Shown in pieces: positions 38,906-49,308 of a stretch of 64,000 nucleotides of DNA. Numbering within the stretch: position 1 is the stretch's first letter; every line of letters begins with the position of its first letter. Below the pieces are notes generated by a model. That model made no database searches. It was not told the DNA's origin and worked only from the letters and a program-made list of their open reading frames with translations. The position numbers and the translations under genes were made by a program. This DNA is from Pseudoalteromonas luteoviolacea. GTDB taxonomy: Bacteria; Pseudomonadota; Gammaproteobacteria; Enterobacterales; Alteromonadaceae. Location: NCBI RefSeq assembly GCF_021654285.1, contig NZ_JAKFZS010000008.1, positions 124,001 through 188,000 of the forward strand, given 5' to 3'.

Positions 38906-39208
38906 ATGTTAACAAAACGTTTTTTTAAAACGAAAAACGAAGCCGAAATCACATTTGAATTTTCTCACCCTGAAGCCAAAAAAGTTGAACTCGTTGCAGA
39001 ATTTAACGATTGGCAACCCATTAGTATGAGGTTCAATAAAAAAGAGCAGAGATTTAAGCTCAAGCACAGGCTACCAACCGATAAGCAATTCCACTTTCGA
39101 TATTTGATAAATGGTAACCAATGGGACAATGACAACAGTGCTGATGGATACGCTGCCAATGGTTTTGGTAGTGAAAATAGCATTGTTGATACTCAAAGAT
39201 TGGCTTAG
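38906..39208 (+). CDS. Small CBM48 (glycogen-binding) protein heading the glycogen operon
   Basis: This 100-residue protein is a lone carbohydrate-binding module 48, the N-domain of branching enzymes and the AMPK beta subunit. The core is EAEITFEFSHPEAKKVELVAEFNDWQ.., continuing to a later HFRYLINGNQWDND segment. It has no catalytic domain. The ATG at 38906 has GGAG six bases before it. It is the first gene of the glycogen operon, separated from malQ by no more than six bases. A role in anchoring or regulating glycogen enzymes on the polymer is inferred. Confidence 0.8.
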   Translation: MLTKRFFKTKNEAEITFEFSHPEAKKVELVAEFNDWQPISMRFNKKEQRFKLKHRLPTDKQFHFRYLINGNQWDNDNSADGYAANGFGSENSIVDTQRLA

Positions 39209-39214
39209 TTGCCA

Positions 39215-41206
39215 ATGGAAGGACTTCAACAGCTATATTACCTTCATGGTATTGGCTATGACTTTGTTAAATATGACGGCGAGCATGTCGTTTTTGATGC
39301 GCTAACGAGGCAGACTGCCATTGAATGCTGTGGCATAGACCCGAATGATAAACATGCCGTTGATCGTCTCAATTTTGAGTTAGACATTGCACCATGGACA
39401 CGAGTTGTCGAACCCGTGACATTGAGTGATAGTGATACCGGAAGCTTTGTAATTAAAGTCTCAGAGCCTTTAAAGCATTCAATAGCAAGCATAAAGGTAC
39501 CTTCGGCAAATATAGATATAACGATTAAGCTTTCTGAGTGCGAGGAAGTAGGGGACTATATATATGCTGACAATCGATATGTTGCGTTAAAAGTCAACTT
39601 GGGTGAATTGCCAATTGGCTACCTTGAGTTATTGATAGAAGGTGCATTTGGTCAAGTAGTAACAGAGCTTTGGTCAGTGCCAAAGCAATGCTATAACCCC
39701 TATGTATCTCACAGCAGCAAAAAGCCGCTTGGTGTGTCGTTACAGCTTTATACTCTGAAAAGCGATAGGAATTATGGCATTGGCGATTTCGCTGATCTAA
39801 AACAGTTAATAGCGCTGTTTTCCCATCATGGCGGGGATTTTGTCCTTTTAAATCCATTGCATTTGTTATTCAGTGAAAAACCTGAAGAAGCCAGCCCTTA
39901 TAGTCCTTCTCACCGTTGTTTAATTAATCCCCTATACATAGCGCTAGATGATATCCAAGAAATAGTTGGCCAAGAATGTGCTGAGCTGTTCTCATCTGTT
40001 TCAGATGTAAGACATAGACGTTCAGTGTCAAGCAAGTTTATTGATTACACTCAAACATCTAAAGTGAAGTACGCTTTATTTGAAAGCTTGTATAACTGTT
40101 GGCAACAGGGTGCGCGTCAAGAAGCTGCTTTAAACGCTTTTGTAGAAGAAAAAACATCAATACTTGGGGATGTAGAGCTAAGTCAATTTGAGTGGTTTTT
40201 ACAGTGGTTGGCATCTGAGCAACTGCAGCGTTGTCAGTCACTATGTATTGCTAGAGGAATGGAAATAGGATTAGTGAATGATTTGGCTGTTGGATGCACA
40301 GGCGGTGGACTTGAGTTTGAAAGTTATCGCGCTTGCTTTAGTGAGCTTGCGAATATCGGTGCGCCACCCGATCCTTGGGCTGAACAGGGTCAAAACTGGG
40401 GAATGCCAGCGCTAAACCCGATAAAAGTGAAACATGACAACTTTGCATACTTTAAATCTCTGGTTCGGTCCAATTTAAACCAAGTTGGTGCATTGCGTAT
40501 CGACCATGTAATGTCACTAAGGCGTTTGTGGTGGTGCTTTGCAAAAGAAGGACAGGAACTCGGGTGTTATGTTTATTATCCATTTGAATATTTGTTGGCC
40601 ATTTTAAAGATAGAGTCACACTTACATAGTTCAATTGTAATAGGTGAAGATCTTGGGGTTGTACCGCCAGAGGTAACTCAGGCGTTAGAAGAGTCAGCAA
40701 TTTTTGGCAACACACTATTTTATTTTGAGAAAAATCAAAATGGTGAGTTTAAAGCGAGTGAACAACTAAGGAAAAATGCGCTGATTATGGTCGCTAATCA
40801 TGATGTTCCTCCGTTTCACGGCTGGTGGAATGCCGCGGACATTGACATTAAATTTGATTATCAATTGATTGATGAGCATCAACACCACCATCAAAAACAT
40901 GCTAGAGGCATTGAAAAATCGCGTTTAATTAGCTGGATTAATCAGCATGAGTTCCCTGATTTAGAAATTACCGCTTCGAGTCAGGAGGTATATCAGGCCG
41001 CCATGCATATATTAGCAAGCAGTCCAAGTCAATTGCTTGCTATTCAGCTGGATGACTTAGACCTTCAAGAGTTCCCTGTAAATATACCAGGTACAAATAC
41101 AGAGTACCCAAATTGGCGCCGAAAATTAAATCATGAGCTTGTTGAGCTATTTGAACTTAATAAAGACTTTATTCAACAACTCAATGCAATCAGGAAGCAA
41201 CAATGA
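39215..41206 (+). CDS. malQ: 4-alpha-glucanotransferase (amylomaltase)
   Basis: MalQ transfers alpha-1,4 glucan chains between malto-oligosaccharides. The protein of about 663 residues (E. coli 694) has the GH77 signature: the nucleophile Asp in LRIDHVMSLRRLWW, the acid/base Glu in VIGEDLGVVPPEV, and VANHDVPPFHGWW. The N-terminus starts with a distinctive EGLQQLYYLHGIG segment. The ATG at 39215 is chosen; the frame also has a TTG at 39209 directly after the previous stop. It is the second gene of the glycogen operon and overlaps glgB by four bases. Confidence 0.9.
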   Translation: MEGLQQLYYLHGIGYDFVKYDGEHVVFDALTRQTAIECCGIDPNDKHAVDRLNFELDIAPWTRVVEPVTLSDSDTGSFVIKVSEPLKHSIASIKVPSANIDITIKLSECEEVGDYIYADNRYVALKVNLGELPIGYLELLIEGAFGQVVTELWSVPKQCYNPYVSHSSKKPLGVSLQLYTLKSDRNYGIGDFADLKQLIALFSHHGGDFVLLNPLHLLFSEKPEEASPYSPSHRCLINPLYIALDDIQEIVGQECAELFSSVSDVRHRRSVSSKFIDYTQTSKVKYALFESLYNCWQQGARQEAALNAFVEEKTSILGDVELSQFEWFLQWLASEQLQRCQSLCIARGMEIGLVNDLAVGCTGGGLEFESYRACFSELANIGAPPDPWAEQGQNWGMPALNPIKVKHDNFAYFKSLVRSNLNQVGALRIDHVMSLRRLWWCFAKEGQELGCYVYYPFEYLLAILKIESHLHSSIVIGEDLGVVPPEVTQALEESAIFGNTLFYFEKNQNGEFKASEQLRKNALIMVANHDVPPFHGWWNAADIDIKFDYQLIDEHQHHHQKHARGIEKSRLISWINQHEFPDLEITASSQEVYQAAMHILASSPSQLLAIQLDDLDLQEFPVNIPGTNTEYPNWRRKLNHELVELFELNKDFIQQLNAIRKQQ

Positions 41207-43440
41207 ATACCGTAAATAAAAATGTTGAAATGACAGAAGATTACGCGGACCAAGTGGCTGCGTTACAAGCTGGCTCATTTTCAGATCCGTTTAGCTTTTT
41301 AGGACCGCATGTAGTTAAGGTTGGGCCAAAAACATATACAGTTTTACGGGTCTTCATTCCAAGCGCATTATCTATAGCAGTTGTTTTGGGTAAAACGGTA
41401 ACGAATATGACTCGATTTGATGACAGTCAGTTGTTCACTGCGGTACTTGATGCAGAATTGAGCGCGAAAAACTATCGTCTCAAAGTACAATTTGAAGATA
41501 GCACTTTGTACTTTCGTGATGTGTATAGTTTTGCTAGCGCGTTGGATGAACAGGCTATGTACTTGTTTAATGAGGGCACACTCGAGCATGGCTATGATCA
41601 CTTTGGCGCTCGCTTTATAAATCACGAAGGTGTTCAAGGCGTACAATTTAGTGTTTGGGCACCAAACGCAAAAAGCGTCTCTGTTATTGGTGAGTTTAAC
41701 TTTTGGCAAGCTAATCAACATTATATGCGTTTTCACCCCGCAAGTGGTGTTTGGGATTTATTTATTCCCGGATTAACAGCGGACACAAGTTATAAGTTTG
41801 CGATTACGACAGTAAGTGGCGAAAGGCTTGAAAAAGCAGACCCTTATGCGAAAAAAATGCAACAATCGCCCGGCACTGCAAGTGTTTTGCAGCAGACATT
41901 TCAAGCGCCAATTTATGAGGAGGAAATGTACGAAAGGCGAATGAAGCGAAATCATGTAGAGTCGCCTATTTCTATATACGAAGTTCATTTGGGCTCTTGG
42001 AAACGAAGAGTCGGTGAGCAAAATCGATATTTAACTTATCGAGAGCTAGCAGATGATCTTGTACCTTACGTAAAAGATTTAGGCTTTTCGCATATTCAAT
42101 TAATGCCAATTAGCGAATTCCCCTTTGATGGTTCTTGGGGGTATCAACCTGTAGGCCTTTTTGCCCCATCCAGTCGCTTTGGTTCTGTAGACGACTTTTT
42201 ATATTTCAGCGAAGTGTGTCATCAACACGAGATTGGTTTGTTGCTAGATTGGGTGCCAGGTCATTTCCCGACGGACCCTCACGGTTTGAATCGGTTTGAT
42301 GGTACACATTTATATGAACATGCAGACAAGCGCCAAGGATTTCATCCAGACTGGAACACTTGCGTTTTTAACTATGATAGGCCAGAGGTGAAGAGTTATT
42401 TACTTTCTAATGCGAATTACTGGGTGTCGGAGTTCCAATTAGATGGCCTAAGAGTGGATGCTGTCGCTTCTATGCTTTATCTCGATTACTCGAGAAAAGA
42501 CGGGGAATGGATAGCTAATAAGTACGGTGGTAGGGAAAATATTGGCGCCATAGATTGTTTACAGAGAAGTAATGCTGTTTGCTATAAAAATGCACCGCAT
42601 GCCATGATGATTGCAGAAGAATCTACAGCTTGGCCTGGGGTGACACAAAGTGTAGACCATGGTGGATTAGGGTTTGGCTATAAATGGAACATGGGCTGGA
42701 TGAATGACAGCTTGGGCTTTATGCAACGAGACCCAATTCATAGAAAGTTTCATCATCATGAAATGACGTTTTCCATGGCTTACGCCTTTTCAGAAAATTA
42801 TATTTTACCTTTAAGCCATGATGAGGTTGTGCATGGAAAAGGGTCTCTTTTAAGTAAAATGCCTGGTGATGACTGGCAGCAATTTGCTAATTTGCGCGCT
42901 TATTATGGGTTTATGTTTGCTCACCCAGGTAAAAAACTACTGTTTATGGGCAGTGAGTTAGCACCTCGAGATGAGTGGGATCATAACAAGCAATTAGACT
43001 GGTCATTATTAGAAAGTGAAGCCCACACAGGTGTTTATGAGTCAGTTAAGGCGCTGAATTCAGTCTACCATTCAACTCCCTCTTTATATGAAGTTGATGG
43101 TTCACCTGCTGGCTTTAGGTGGATTGATTGTGATAACGCTGAGCAATCAATTCTGAGCTTTGTGCGATTTGGTAAAAAGCAATCTGAGTTTTTGATTGTT
43201 GTCAGCCATTTTACACCACAAGTATTTCATCATTTCAGGTTAGGAGTACCCAAAGAAGGCGCGTATCAAGTCGTTTTCAATTCTGATGACAAGCAATTTT
43301 ACGGCAGTGGTGTTCAAGTTATCGCGCACAAGCAGCAACTTGTTCAGAGTAAAGCTGTGGCATGTCACGGATTAGATAACAGTATTGAAATTACAATACC
43401 CCCACTAAGTACTGTTTATTTAAAATATATATCGGCATAA
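41203..43440 (+). CDS. glgB: 1,4-alpha-glucan branching enzyme
   Basis: GlgB makes alpha-1,6 branches in glycogen. The 745-residue protein has the bacterial long form: an N1 domain, a CBM48 region (FSVWAPNAKSVSVIGEFNFW), a GH13 barrel with the nucleophile Asp in LDGLRVDAVASMLYLDYSR, the acid/base Glu in MIAEESTAWPG and the transition-state Asp in LSHDEVVHGKG. GSWGYQPVGLFAP also fits. The ATG overlaps the malQ stop by four bases, with AGGA upstream, so coupling is likely. Confidence 0.96.
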   Translation: MNTVNKNVEMTEDYADQVAALQAGSFSDPFSFLGPHVVKVGPKTYTVLRVFIPSALSIAVVLGKTVTNMTRFDDSQLFTAVLDAELSAKNYRLKVQFEDSTLYFRDVYSFASALDEQAMYLFNEGTLEHGYDHFGARFINHEGVQGVQFSVWAPNAKSVSVIGEFNFWQANQHYMRFHPASGVWDLFIPGLTADTSYKFAITTVSGERLEKADPYAKKMQQSPGTASVLQQTFQAPIYEEEMYERRMKRNHVESPISIYEVHLGSWKRRVGEQNRYLTYRELADDLVPYVKDLGFSHIQLMPISEFPFDGSWGYQPVGLFAPSSRFGSVDDFLYFSEVCHQHEIGLLLDWVPGHFPTDPHGLNRFDGTHLYEHADKRQGFHPDWNTCVFNYDRPEVKSYLLSNANYWVSEFQLDGLRVDAVASMLYLDYSRKDGEWIANKYGGRENIGAIDCLQRSNAVCYKNAPHAMMIAEESTAWPGVTQSVDHGGLGFGYKWNMGWMNDSLGFMQRDPIHRKFHHHEMTFSMAYAFSENYILPLSHDEVVHGKGSLLSKMPGDDWQQFANLRAYYGFMFAHPGKKLLFMGSELAPRDEWDHNKQLDWSLLESEAHTGVYESVKALNSVYHSTPSLYEVDGSPAGFRWIDCDNAEQSILSFVRFGKKQSEFLIVVSHFTPQVFHHFRLGVPKEGAYQVVFNSDDKQFYGSGVQVIAHKQQLVQSKAVACHGLDNSIEITIPPLSTVYLKYISA

Positions 43441-43442
43441 AC

Positions 43443-45494
43443 ATGATTAGTTCCCGACAAGGCAGTACTTACCCATTAGGCAGCTCGGTAACAGATACAG
43501 GTGTTAATTTTGCCGTCTACGCCCCTAATGCAGAGAAGGTTTATTTGTGTTTGTTTGATGGCTTTGGGCGGTGCGAAAAAAATCGTCTCGAGATGCATAG
43601 TCATGAGGGAGGAGTCTGGAGTATTTTTGTTGACTCTCTCACATCTGGTGCACTATACGGCTATCGAGCAGATGGCAAATACAATCACTTGGATGGCCAC
43701 TTCTTTAACGTCAATAAATTATTGCTAGATCCGTATGCGAAAGACTTTAGTGGGGATTTTACTTGGAGTGAGAGGCATTATTGCCACCTGCCTGTTGGTG
43801 AGTTTAATAGCTTAGATAACGCCATTGATATGCCTAAATGTAAAGTTGCCAAAGTACAAGCTTATACAGGGAAAAAGCCCAATACACCGTGGCAAGAGAC
43901 GTTTATTTACGAGTGTCATGTTAAGGGAGCAACGCAGCTTCATCCACAGATTGACAAGTCTAAAGCGGGAAAGTTTGCGGCATTGACTGATCCCGCATTT
44001 TTACTGCACCTTAAATCCTTGGGTGTCACAGCCATAGAGCTGCTGCCAGTGCATGCATTTGTGAGTGAGCAGTTTTTAACGACGAAAGGGCTACAAAATT
44101 ATTGGGGGTATAACACCCTAAGCTTTTTTGTTCCGCACAAAGCATATTCCGTGAACGGCGATATGACTGAATTTGTAGATATGGTTCGCCAGTTTCATGA
44201 ACATAAAATCGAAGTGATTATAGATGTTGTGTACAACCACACTGCAGAAGGCGGTATTGATGGCCCAATGTTGTCTTTTAAGGGCTTGAATAATAACGGT
44301 TATTATAGAACGATAAATTCACCAGAATCAGTTTACATCAATGATACAGGTTGTGGTAACACGGTGAATATTGACGACCCGATCACGTTAAAACTCATTA
44401 TGGATAGCCTGAGATATTGGGTAGAAGTGATGGGAGTAGATGGGTTTAGGTTTGATTTAGCGACCATACTTGGTCGCACGGTAGAGGGTTTCTCTTGCCG
44501 TCACGCATTTTTTCAAGCAGTGTTGCAAGATCCTGTTTTGTCCTCTGTAAAATTAATTGCAGAGCCTTGGGATGTAGGGCCTGGCGGGTATCAACTCGGT
44601 GCTTTCCCTTCACCTTGGCGAGAGTGGAACGATAAATATAGAGATATTGTAAGGCGGTTTTGGCGAGGGGACAGTGGTACATTGCCAGAGCTTGCTAAAC
44701 GCATCCATGGCTCCAATGACTTGTTTGAGCATAATCAACGCGGTCCCCTCAATTCAATTAACTTTTTGACCAGTCACGATGGATATAGCTTGGCGGACTG
44801 GGTGAGCTATGAGCAAAAGCATAATGAGGCTAATGGTGAGAATAACCGAGATGGCCATAGTGAAAACTATTCATTTAACTGTGGCTTTGAAGGTGATGTA
44901 AATAACTCAGAAGTCGTCCAGTTACGCCACAAGATGCAAACTAATGCGCTGATAACTTTGTTCATGTCAAAGGGAGTGCCGATGATAACTGCGGGTACAG
45001 AGTTGAAGCATAGCCAAGCCGGGAACAATAACGCTTATTGCCAAGATAACGAAGTAAGTTGGTTAAATTGGTCCGAATACGAGGGGAGCCAAACACTCAT
45101 TAGTTCTATTTCTGAGCTGATGAAGCTGAGGAATCAATTAAGTGTTTTTCAACATCCTTTTTTTGTTCATGCTGACGATGAGCGGTTTTCGGTCGAGTGG
45201 TTAAATAAAGAAACACGCCCGATGAGCGAACATGATTGGCACGATGAAGGGAATAAAACGCTCATGTATATTCTCGCAGACAAGCTTATTTCAAAAGCTG
45301 TCATGGTGATTTTAAATGCGGACACCGAGCGTCTATCTATTACGCTGCCAACTCCACCATTTTCTAGTAACTGGGAATGTGTGTTTACGTCAGAGCAAGT
45401 AAATGACAGAGACGTACTTCCTATCTCTTTTTGTCTTACAGGACAAAGTGCTTGGGTACTTATGTCAAACTTAGAGGAAAACACGAATGGCTGA
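43443..45494 (+). CDS. glgX: Glycogen debranching enzyme GlgX
   Basis: GlgX hydrolyses alpha-1,6 branches left after phosphorylase has trimmed glycogen. The 683-residue protein shows a CBM48 start (GVNFAVYAPNAEKVYLCLF), and the GH13 residues: DVVYNHTAEG, the nucleophile in GFRFDLATILGR, acid/base in LIAEPWDVGPGGYQLG, and NFLTSHDGYSLADW. E. coli GlgX is 657 residues. The start lies two bases after glgB, and the stop overlaps the glgP start by 8 bases. Confidence 0.95.
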   Translation: MISSRQGSTYPLGSSVTDTGVNFAVYAPNAEKVYLCLFDGFGRCEKNRLEMHSHEGGVWSIFVDSLTSGALYGYRADGKYNHLDGHFFNVNKLLLDPYAKDFSGDFTWSERHYCHLPVGEFNSLDNAIDMPKCKVAKVQAYTGKKPNTPWQETFIYECHVKGATQLHPQIDKSKAGKFAALTDPAFLLHLKSLGVTAIELLPVHAFVSEQFLTTKGLQNYWGYNTLSFFVPHKAYSVNGDMTEFVDMVRQFHEHKIEVIIDVVYNHTAEGGIDGPMLSFKGLNNNGYYRTINSPESVYINDTGCGNTVNIDDPITLKLIMDSLRYWVEVMGVDGFRFDLATILGRTVEGFSCRHAFFQAVLQDPVLSSVKLIAEPWDVGPGGYQLGAFPSPWREWNDKYRDIVRRFWRGDSGTLPELAKRIHGSNDLFEHNQRGPLNSINFLTSHDGYSLADWVSYEQKHNEANGENNRDGHSENYSFNCGFEGDVNNSEVVQLRHKMQTNALITLFMSKGVPMITAGTELKHSQAGNNNAYCQDNEVSWLNWSEYEGSQTLISSISELMKLRNQLSVFQHPFFVHADDERFSVEWLNKETRPMSEHDWHDEGNKTLMYILADKLISKAVMVILNADTERLSITLPTPPFSSNWECVFTSEQVNDRDVLPISFCLTGQSAWVLMSNLEENTNG

Positions 45495-47970
45495 TAAAAA
45501 GTCTAATGTGTGTGTTGTTAAGCACTGGCAAGATGCGCCAAAACTCAATGAGAGCGCATTGGCAGATGATTTAAATCGACATTTCTATTATACCCTTGGT
45601 CGTGATCGGGTTGGGGAATCAAAGCATTATTTATTTCAAGCGCTAGCATTGACAATCAGAGACAGGTTAGTAGCCCGTTGCCGTGCAACAAACCAGCATT
45701 TATCACAGCAAAAGACTAAAAAAGCAGCGTATTTGTCCCTAGAGTTTTTAATGGGGCGTGCCCTTGGCAATGCGATTTTGAATTTAGACCTTGAAGAACA
45801 AGTGAAGTCTGCACTTAAAGAATATGGAACAAACCTCGAGGAGCTTGAATCTGCTGAGCATGATGCTGGTTTGGGTAATGGCGGTTTAGGCAGACTGGCG
45901 GCCTGTTTTTTAGATAGTTGTGCATCGTTAGCTTTACCTGTGGTTGGTTACGGTATTCGTTATGAGTATGGGATGTTCAATCAATCAATTGAACATGGTG
46001 TGCAAATAGAGCAGCCTGATAAATGGTTACGTGAAGGCCACCCTTGGGAGTTAAGCGCGCCAGAGCAAGCGAAGACTGTTAAGTTTTTTGGTAATGTCGA
46101 AACTCATACCGACAAGCACGGCCGGATCCATCATCAGTGGGTGAATTCTCAGGATGTGTTAGCTGTTCCTTTTGATGTTCCTATTCCAGGCTATCGTAAT
46201 GGTGTTGTAAATACGCTTAGATTATGGAAGTCAGAAGCAACAGATGAATTTAATCTCAAAGAATTCAATGCCGGCAGTTACTCAGAAGCCGTTGCTAAGA
46301 AAAATCTTGCTGAACAAATTACCATGGTGCTTTACCCTAATGATGCGAGTGAAAACGGGAAAGAATTGAGGCTTCGCCAACAATACTTTTTATCTAGTGC
46401 CAGTTTACAAGATATTCTCCACCAGTGGACACAACAGCATGGTAGCGATTTTAGCGACTTTGCTCAGTATCACGTTTTTCAACTTAACGATACACACCCA
46501 AGTGTTGCGGTTGCTGAACTTATGCGTTTGTTACTGGATGAGCATGAAATGGAGTGGGATGATGCTTGGAAAATCACCACATCAACAATGGCATATACCA
46601 ATCATACCTTGCTACCTGAAGCGTTAGAAAAATGGTCGGTACCTTTGTTTAGTCGTTTGTTGCCAAGAGTGATGGAAATCATTTTTGAGATTAATGCGCG
46701 TTTCTTAGCTGAGGTTGCACTCATGTGGCCAGGAGATGTAGAAAAGCAAAGGCAACTTTCTTTAATCGAAGAGGGTCCTGAACCTCAAATCAGAATGGCT
46801 TATCTAGCAATTGTAGGCAGTTTCTCAGTCAATGGCGTGGCAGCTTTGCACACAGAGCTGCTTAAATCAGGACTGTTTAACACCTTTTATAATCTGTGGC
46901 CTAACAAGTTTAACAATAAGACTAACGGTGTGACACCAAGAAGGTGGCTTGCCCATTGCAATCCTGATTTAGCTGATCTTATCACAGATAAAATAGGCGA
47001 GGGGTGGCAAGCGGATTTTTCAGAGATCAGTGCCATCAGAAGGTACTATGACAAGCCTGCATTTCACACACAGTGGCAAAAAGTTAAGGAAAGCAATAAA
47101 GCTAAGTTAGCCGAGCTGGTTAAAACGCGATGTAATGTAGAGTTTGATACAAGCATGATATTTGATGTGCAAGTAAAGCGTATTCATGAGTACAAAAGGC
47201 AACTATTAAATATTTTACATGTCATTGCGTTATACGATCAGATCCGCAGAGGTGACGTAAAAGATATGGTACCTAGATGCGTATTGTTTGGTGGTAAGGC
47301 GGCTCCTGGATATTACATGGCCAAATTGATTATCAAGCTAATTAATAATGTTGCAAATGTCGTCAATAAAGACAATGCAGCTAAACCATATTTAAGAGTT
47401 GCTTTTTTACCAAATTATAATGTCACTGCGATGGAAACGATTTGCGCTGCTACGGACCTTTCACAGCAGATATCAACCGCTGGTAAAGAGGCCAGCGGTA
47501 CTGGCAACATGAAGTTCATGATGAATGGTGCTGTGACAATCGGGACTTTAGATGGTGCAAATATAGAAATTAGAGAGCAGGTTGGGGATGACAACTTTTT
47601 CTTATTTGGTGTTACTGCTGAACAGGCCTGTCAAGTGAGGCAGCATTATGATCCAAAAAGCATTATCAATGGATTTGCACCTTTAAAAAATGCCATGAAA
47701 TTACTTGAAAGTGGTCACTTTAACCTTTTTGAACCTAACCTATTCAACGACATTATTGCATCTATTACTAGCCCGAATGACCCTTGGTTAGTTGCACAGG
47801 ATTTTGAAAGTTACTTTGATGCCCAAAAGCGGGCTGCGCAAAGTTATACGAATAAGACACTGTGGAATCGTATGAGTATTTTAAATACAGCAGCTAGTGG
47901 CACTTTTTCTAGCGATCGTACGATTTCCCAATACAGCGAAGAGATTTGGCGATTAAAACCAATGCAGTAA
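45487..47970 (+). CDS. glgP: Glycogen phosphorylase
   Basis: GlgP releases glucose-1-phosphate from glycogen chain ends using PLP. The 827-residue protein is near the E. coli 815 and shows FLMGRALGNAILNLDLEE, DAGLGNGGLGRLAACFLDS, YGIRYEYGMFNQ, DTHPSVAVAELMRLLLDE and the PLP-lysine segment KEASGTGNMKFMMNGA. Glg genes are next on both sides. The ATG at 45487 lies 8 bases inside the glgX stop region, and GAGG precedes it. Confidence 0.97.
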   Translation: MADKKSNVCVVKHWQDAPKLNESALADDLNRHFYYTLGRDRVGESKHYLFQALALTIRDRLVARCRATNQHLSQQKTKKAAYLSLEFLMGRALGNAILNLDLEEQVKSALKEYGTNLEELESAEHDAGLGNGGLGRLAACFLDSCASLALPVVGYGIRYEYGMFNQSIEHGVQIEQPDKWLREGHPWELSAPEQAKTVKFFGNVETHTDKHGRIHHQWVNSQDVLAVPFDVPIPGYRNGVVNTLRLWKSEATDEFNLKEFNAGSYSEAVAKKNLAEQITMVLYPNDASENGKELRLRQQYFLSSASLQDILHQWTQQHGSDFSDFAQYHVFQLNDTHPSVAVAELMRLLLDEHEMEWDDAWKITTSTMAYTNHTLLPEALEKWSVPLFSRLLPRVMEIIFEINARFLAEVALMWPGDVEKQRQLSLIEEGPEPQIRMAYLAIVGSFSVNGVAALHTELLKSGLFNTFYNLWPNKFNNKTNGVTPRRWLAHCNPDLADLITDKIGEGWQADFSEISAIRRYYDKPAFHTQWQKVKESNKAKLAELVKTRCNVEFDTSMIFDVQVKRIHEYKRQLLNILHVIALYDQIRRGDVKDMVPRCVLFGGKAAPGYYMAKLIIKLINNVANVVNKDNAAKPYLRVAFLPNYNVTAMETICAATDLSQQISTAGKEASGTGNMKFMMNGAVTIGTLDGANIEIREQVGDDNFFLFGVTAEQACQVRQHYDPKSIINGFAPLKNAMKLLESGHFNLFEPNLFNDIIASITSPNDPWLVAQDFESYFDAQKRAAQSYTNKTLWNRMSILNTAASGTFSSDRTISQYSEEIWRLKPMQ

Positions 47971-48000
47971 CCGCCACGAACAATAATATGGAGATAAGAA

Positions 48001-49299
48001 ATGCCGAGTTATGCAAACCGTTATATAAGTAACCTGACAAGAGACACTTATGCATTGATCCTTGCGGGTGGACGTGGCAGTCGGTTGCACGAGTTAACCG
48101 ATTGGCGTGCAAAGCCAGCGGTGTATTTTGGTGGTAAGCACAGAATAATTGATTTTCCATTGTCTAATTGTATTAACTCTGGAATACGCCGAGTTGGAAT
48201 TGCAACACAGTACAAATCTCACTCGCTGATCAGACATGTTAATCGCGCTTGGGGGCATTTTAAAAAAGAACTTGGAGAATCTGTAGAGATTTTGCCTGCA
48301 TCACAACGTTACGGAGATGAATGGTATTGTGGTACTGCGGATGCTGTATTTCAGAATATGGATATAATTCGCCATGAATTGCCTAAATATGTGATGATTT
48401 TATCTGGTGACCATGTTTATCGAATGGATTATGGAGCATTAATCGCTAAGCACGTTGAAACTGGTGCTGACATGACGGTGTGTTGTATCGAAGTAGACTG
48501 TGAAGAGGCGGCAAACACATTTGGTGTTATGACTGTTGATGAAGGTAAGCGTGTTAGACGGTTTGATGAAAAGCCCGCAGAGCCAACATCTATTCCTGGC
48601 AAACCGGGTACATGTTTAGCTTCAATGGGTAACTATGTTTTTAATACAGAGTTTTTATTTGAGCAGTTAAAACGCGATGCGCAAAGAGAAGGCTCTGGCC
48701 GTGATTTTGGCCACGATATTATTCCATCCATCATTGAAGAACATAACGTGTTTGCTTTCCCATTTAGAGACCCTAGCCACCCTGGTCAACCTTATTGGCG
48801 TGATGTGGGAACAATCGACTCATTTTGGGAAGCCAATATGGAGCTGGTGTCAGTTCAGCCACAGTTAGATTTGTATGATCCATCTTGGCCTATTTGGACC
48901 TATCAGGAGCAGCTCCCACCAGCGAAGTTTATTTTTGATGATGAAAATAGACGGGGTATGGCGGTGGACTCTACTGTCTCAGGTGGGTGTATCATATCGG
49001 GTTCAATTGTTCGGAAATCTCTATTATTTTCAAATGTTCATGTACATTCTTATTGCGAAATAGAAGGTGCAGTCGTACTGCCTGGTGTTAAAATCAATCG
49101 ACATTGTAAGATTCGAAATGCAATTATTGATAGAAGTTGTGAGATCCCAACCGGAATGCGAATAGGCTTCGATCCAGAGGAAGACCGCAGTAACGGGTTT
49201 AGAGTTTCAAATAAGGGCATTGTTCTAGTAACCCGAGATATGCTTACAGCTTTGCAAGCAAGTCAGAAACCGACCGTGTCGAAATTAGAAAGCGCCTAA
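48001..49299 (+). CDS. glgC: Glucose-1-phosphate adenylyltransferase
   Basis: GlgC makes ADP-glucose from glucose-1-phosphate and ATP, the committed step of glycogen synthesis. The 432-residue protein has the nucleotide-binding start [49 protein letters not shown] and the left-handed helix C-terminus with [18 protein letters not shown]. The length agrees with the family. GGAG is four to six bases from the ATG at 48001. Allosteric regulation by sugar phosphates is a family property. Confidence 0.97.
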   Translation: MPSYANRYISNLTRDTYALILAGGRGSRLHELTDWRAKPAVYFGGKHRIIDFPLSNCINSGIRRVGIATQYKSHSLIRHVNRAWGHFKKELGESVEILPASQRYGDEWYCGTADAVFQNMDIIRHELPKYVMILSGDHVYRMDYGALIAKHVETGADMTVCCIEVDCEEAANTFGVMTVDEGKRVRRFDEKPAEPTSIPGKPGTCLASMGNYVFNTEFLFEQLKRDAQREGSGRDFGHDIIPSIIEEHNVFAFPFRDPSHPGQPYWRDVGTIDSFWEANMELVSVQPQLDLYDPSWPIWTYQEQLPPAKFIFDDENRRGMAVDSTVSGGCIISGSIVRKSLLFSNVHVHSYCEIEGAVVLPGVKINRHCKIRNAIIDRSCEIPTGMRIGFDPEEDRSNGFRVSNKGIVLVTRDMLTALQASQKPTVSKLESA

Positions 49300-49308
49300 G
49301 GGTAAAGT

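Noticed and set aside
39209..39214. TTG start for malQ directly after the CBM48 stop
   Set aside because: The ATG six bases on is a normal start codon; the TTG cannot be excluded but gives no better homology.
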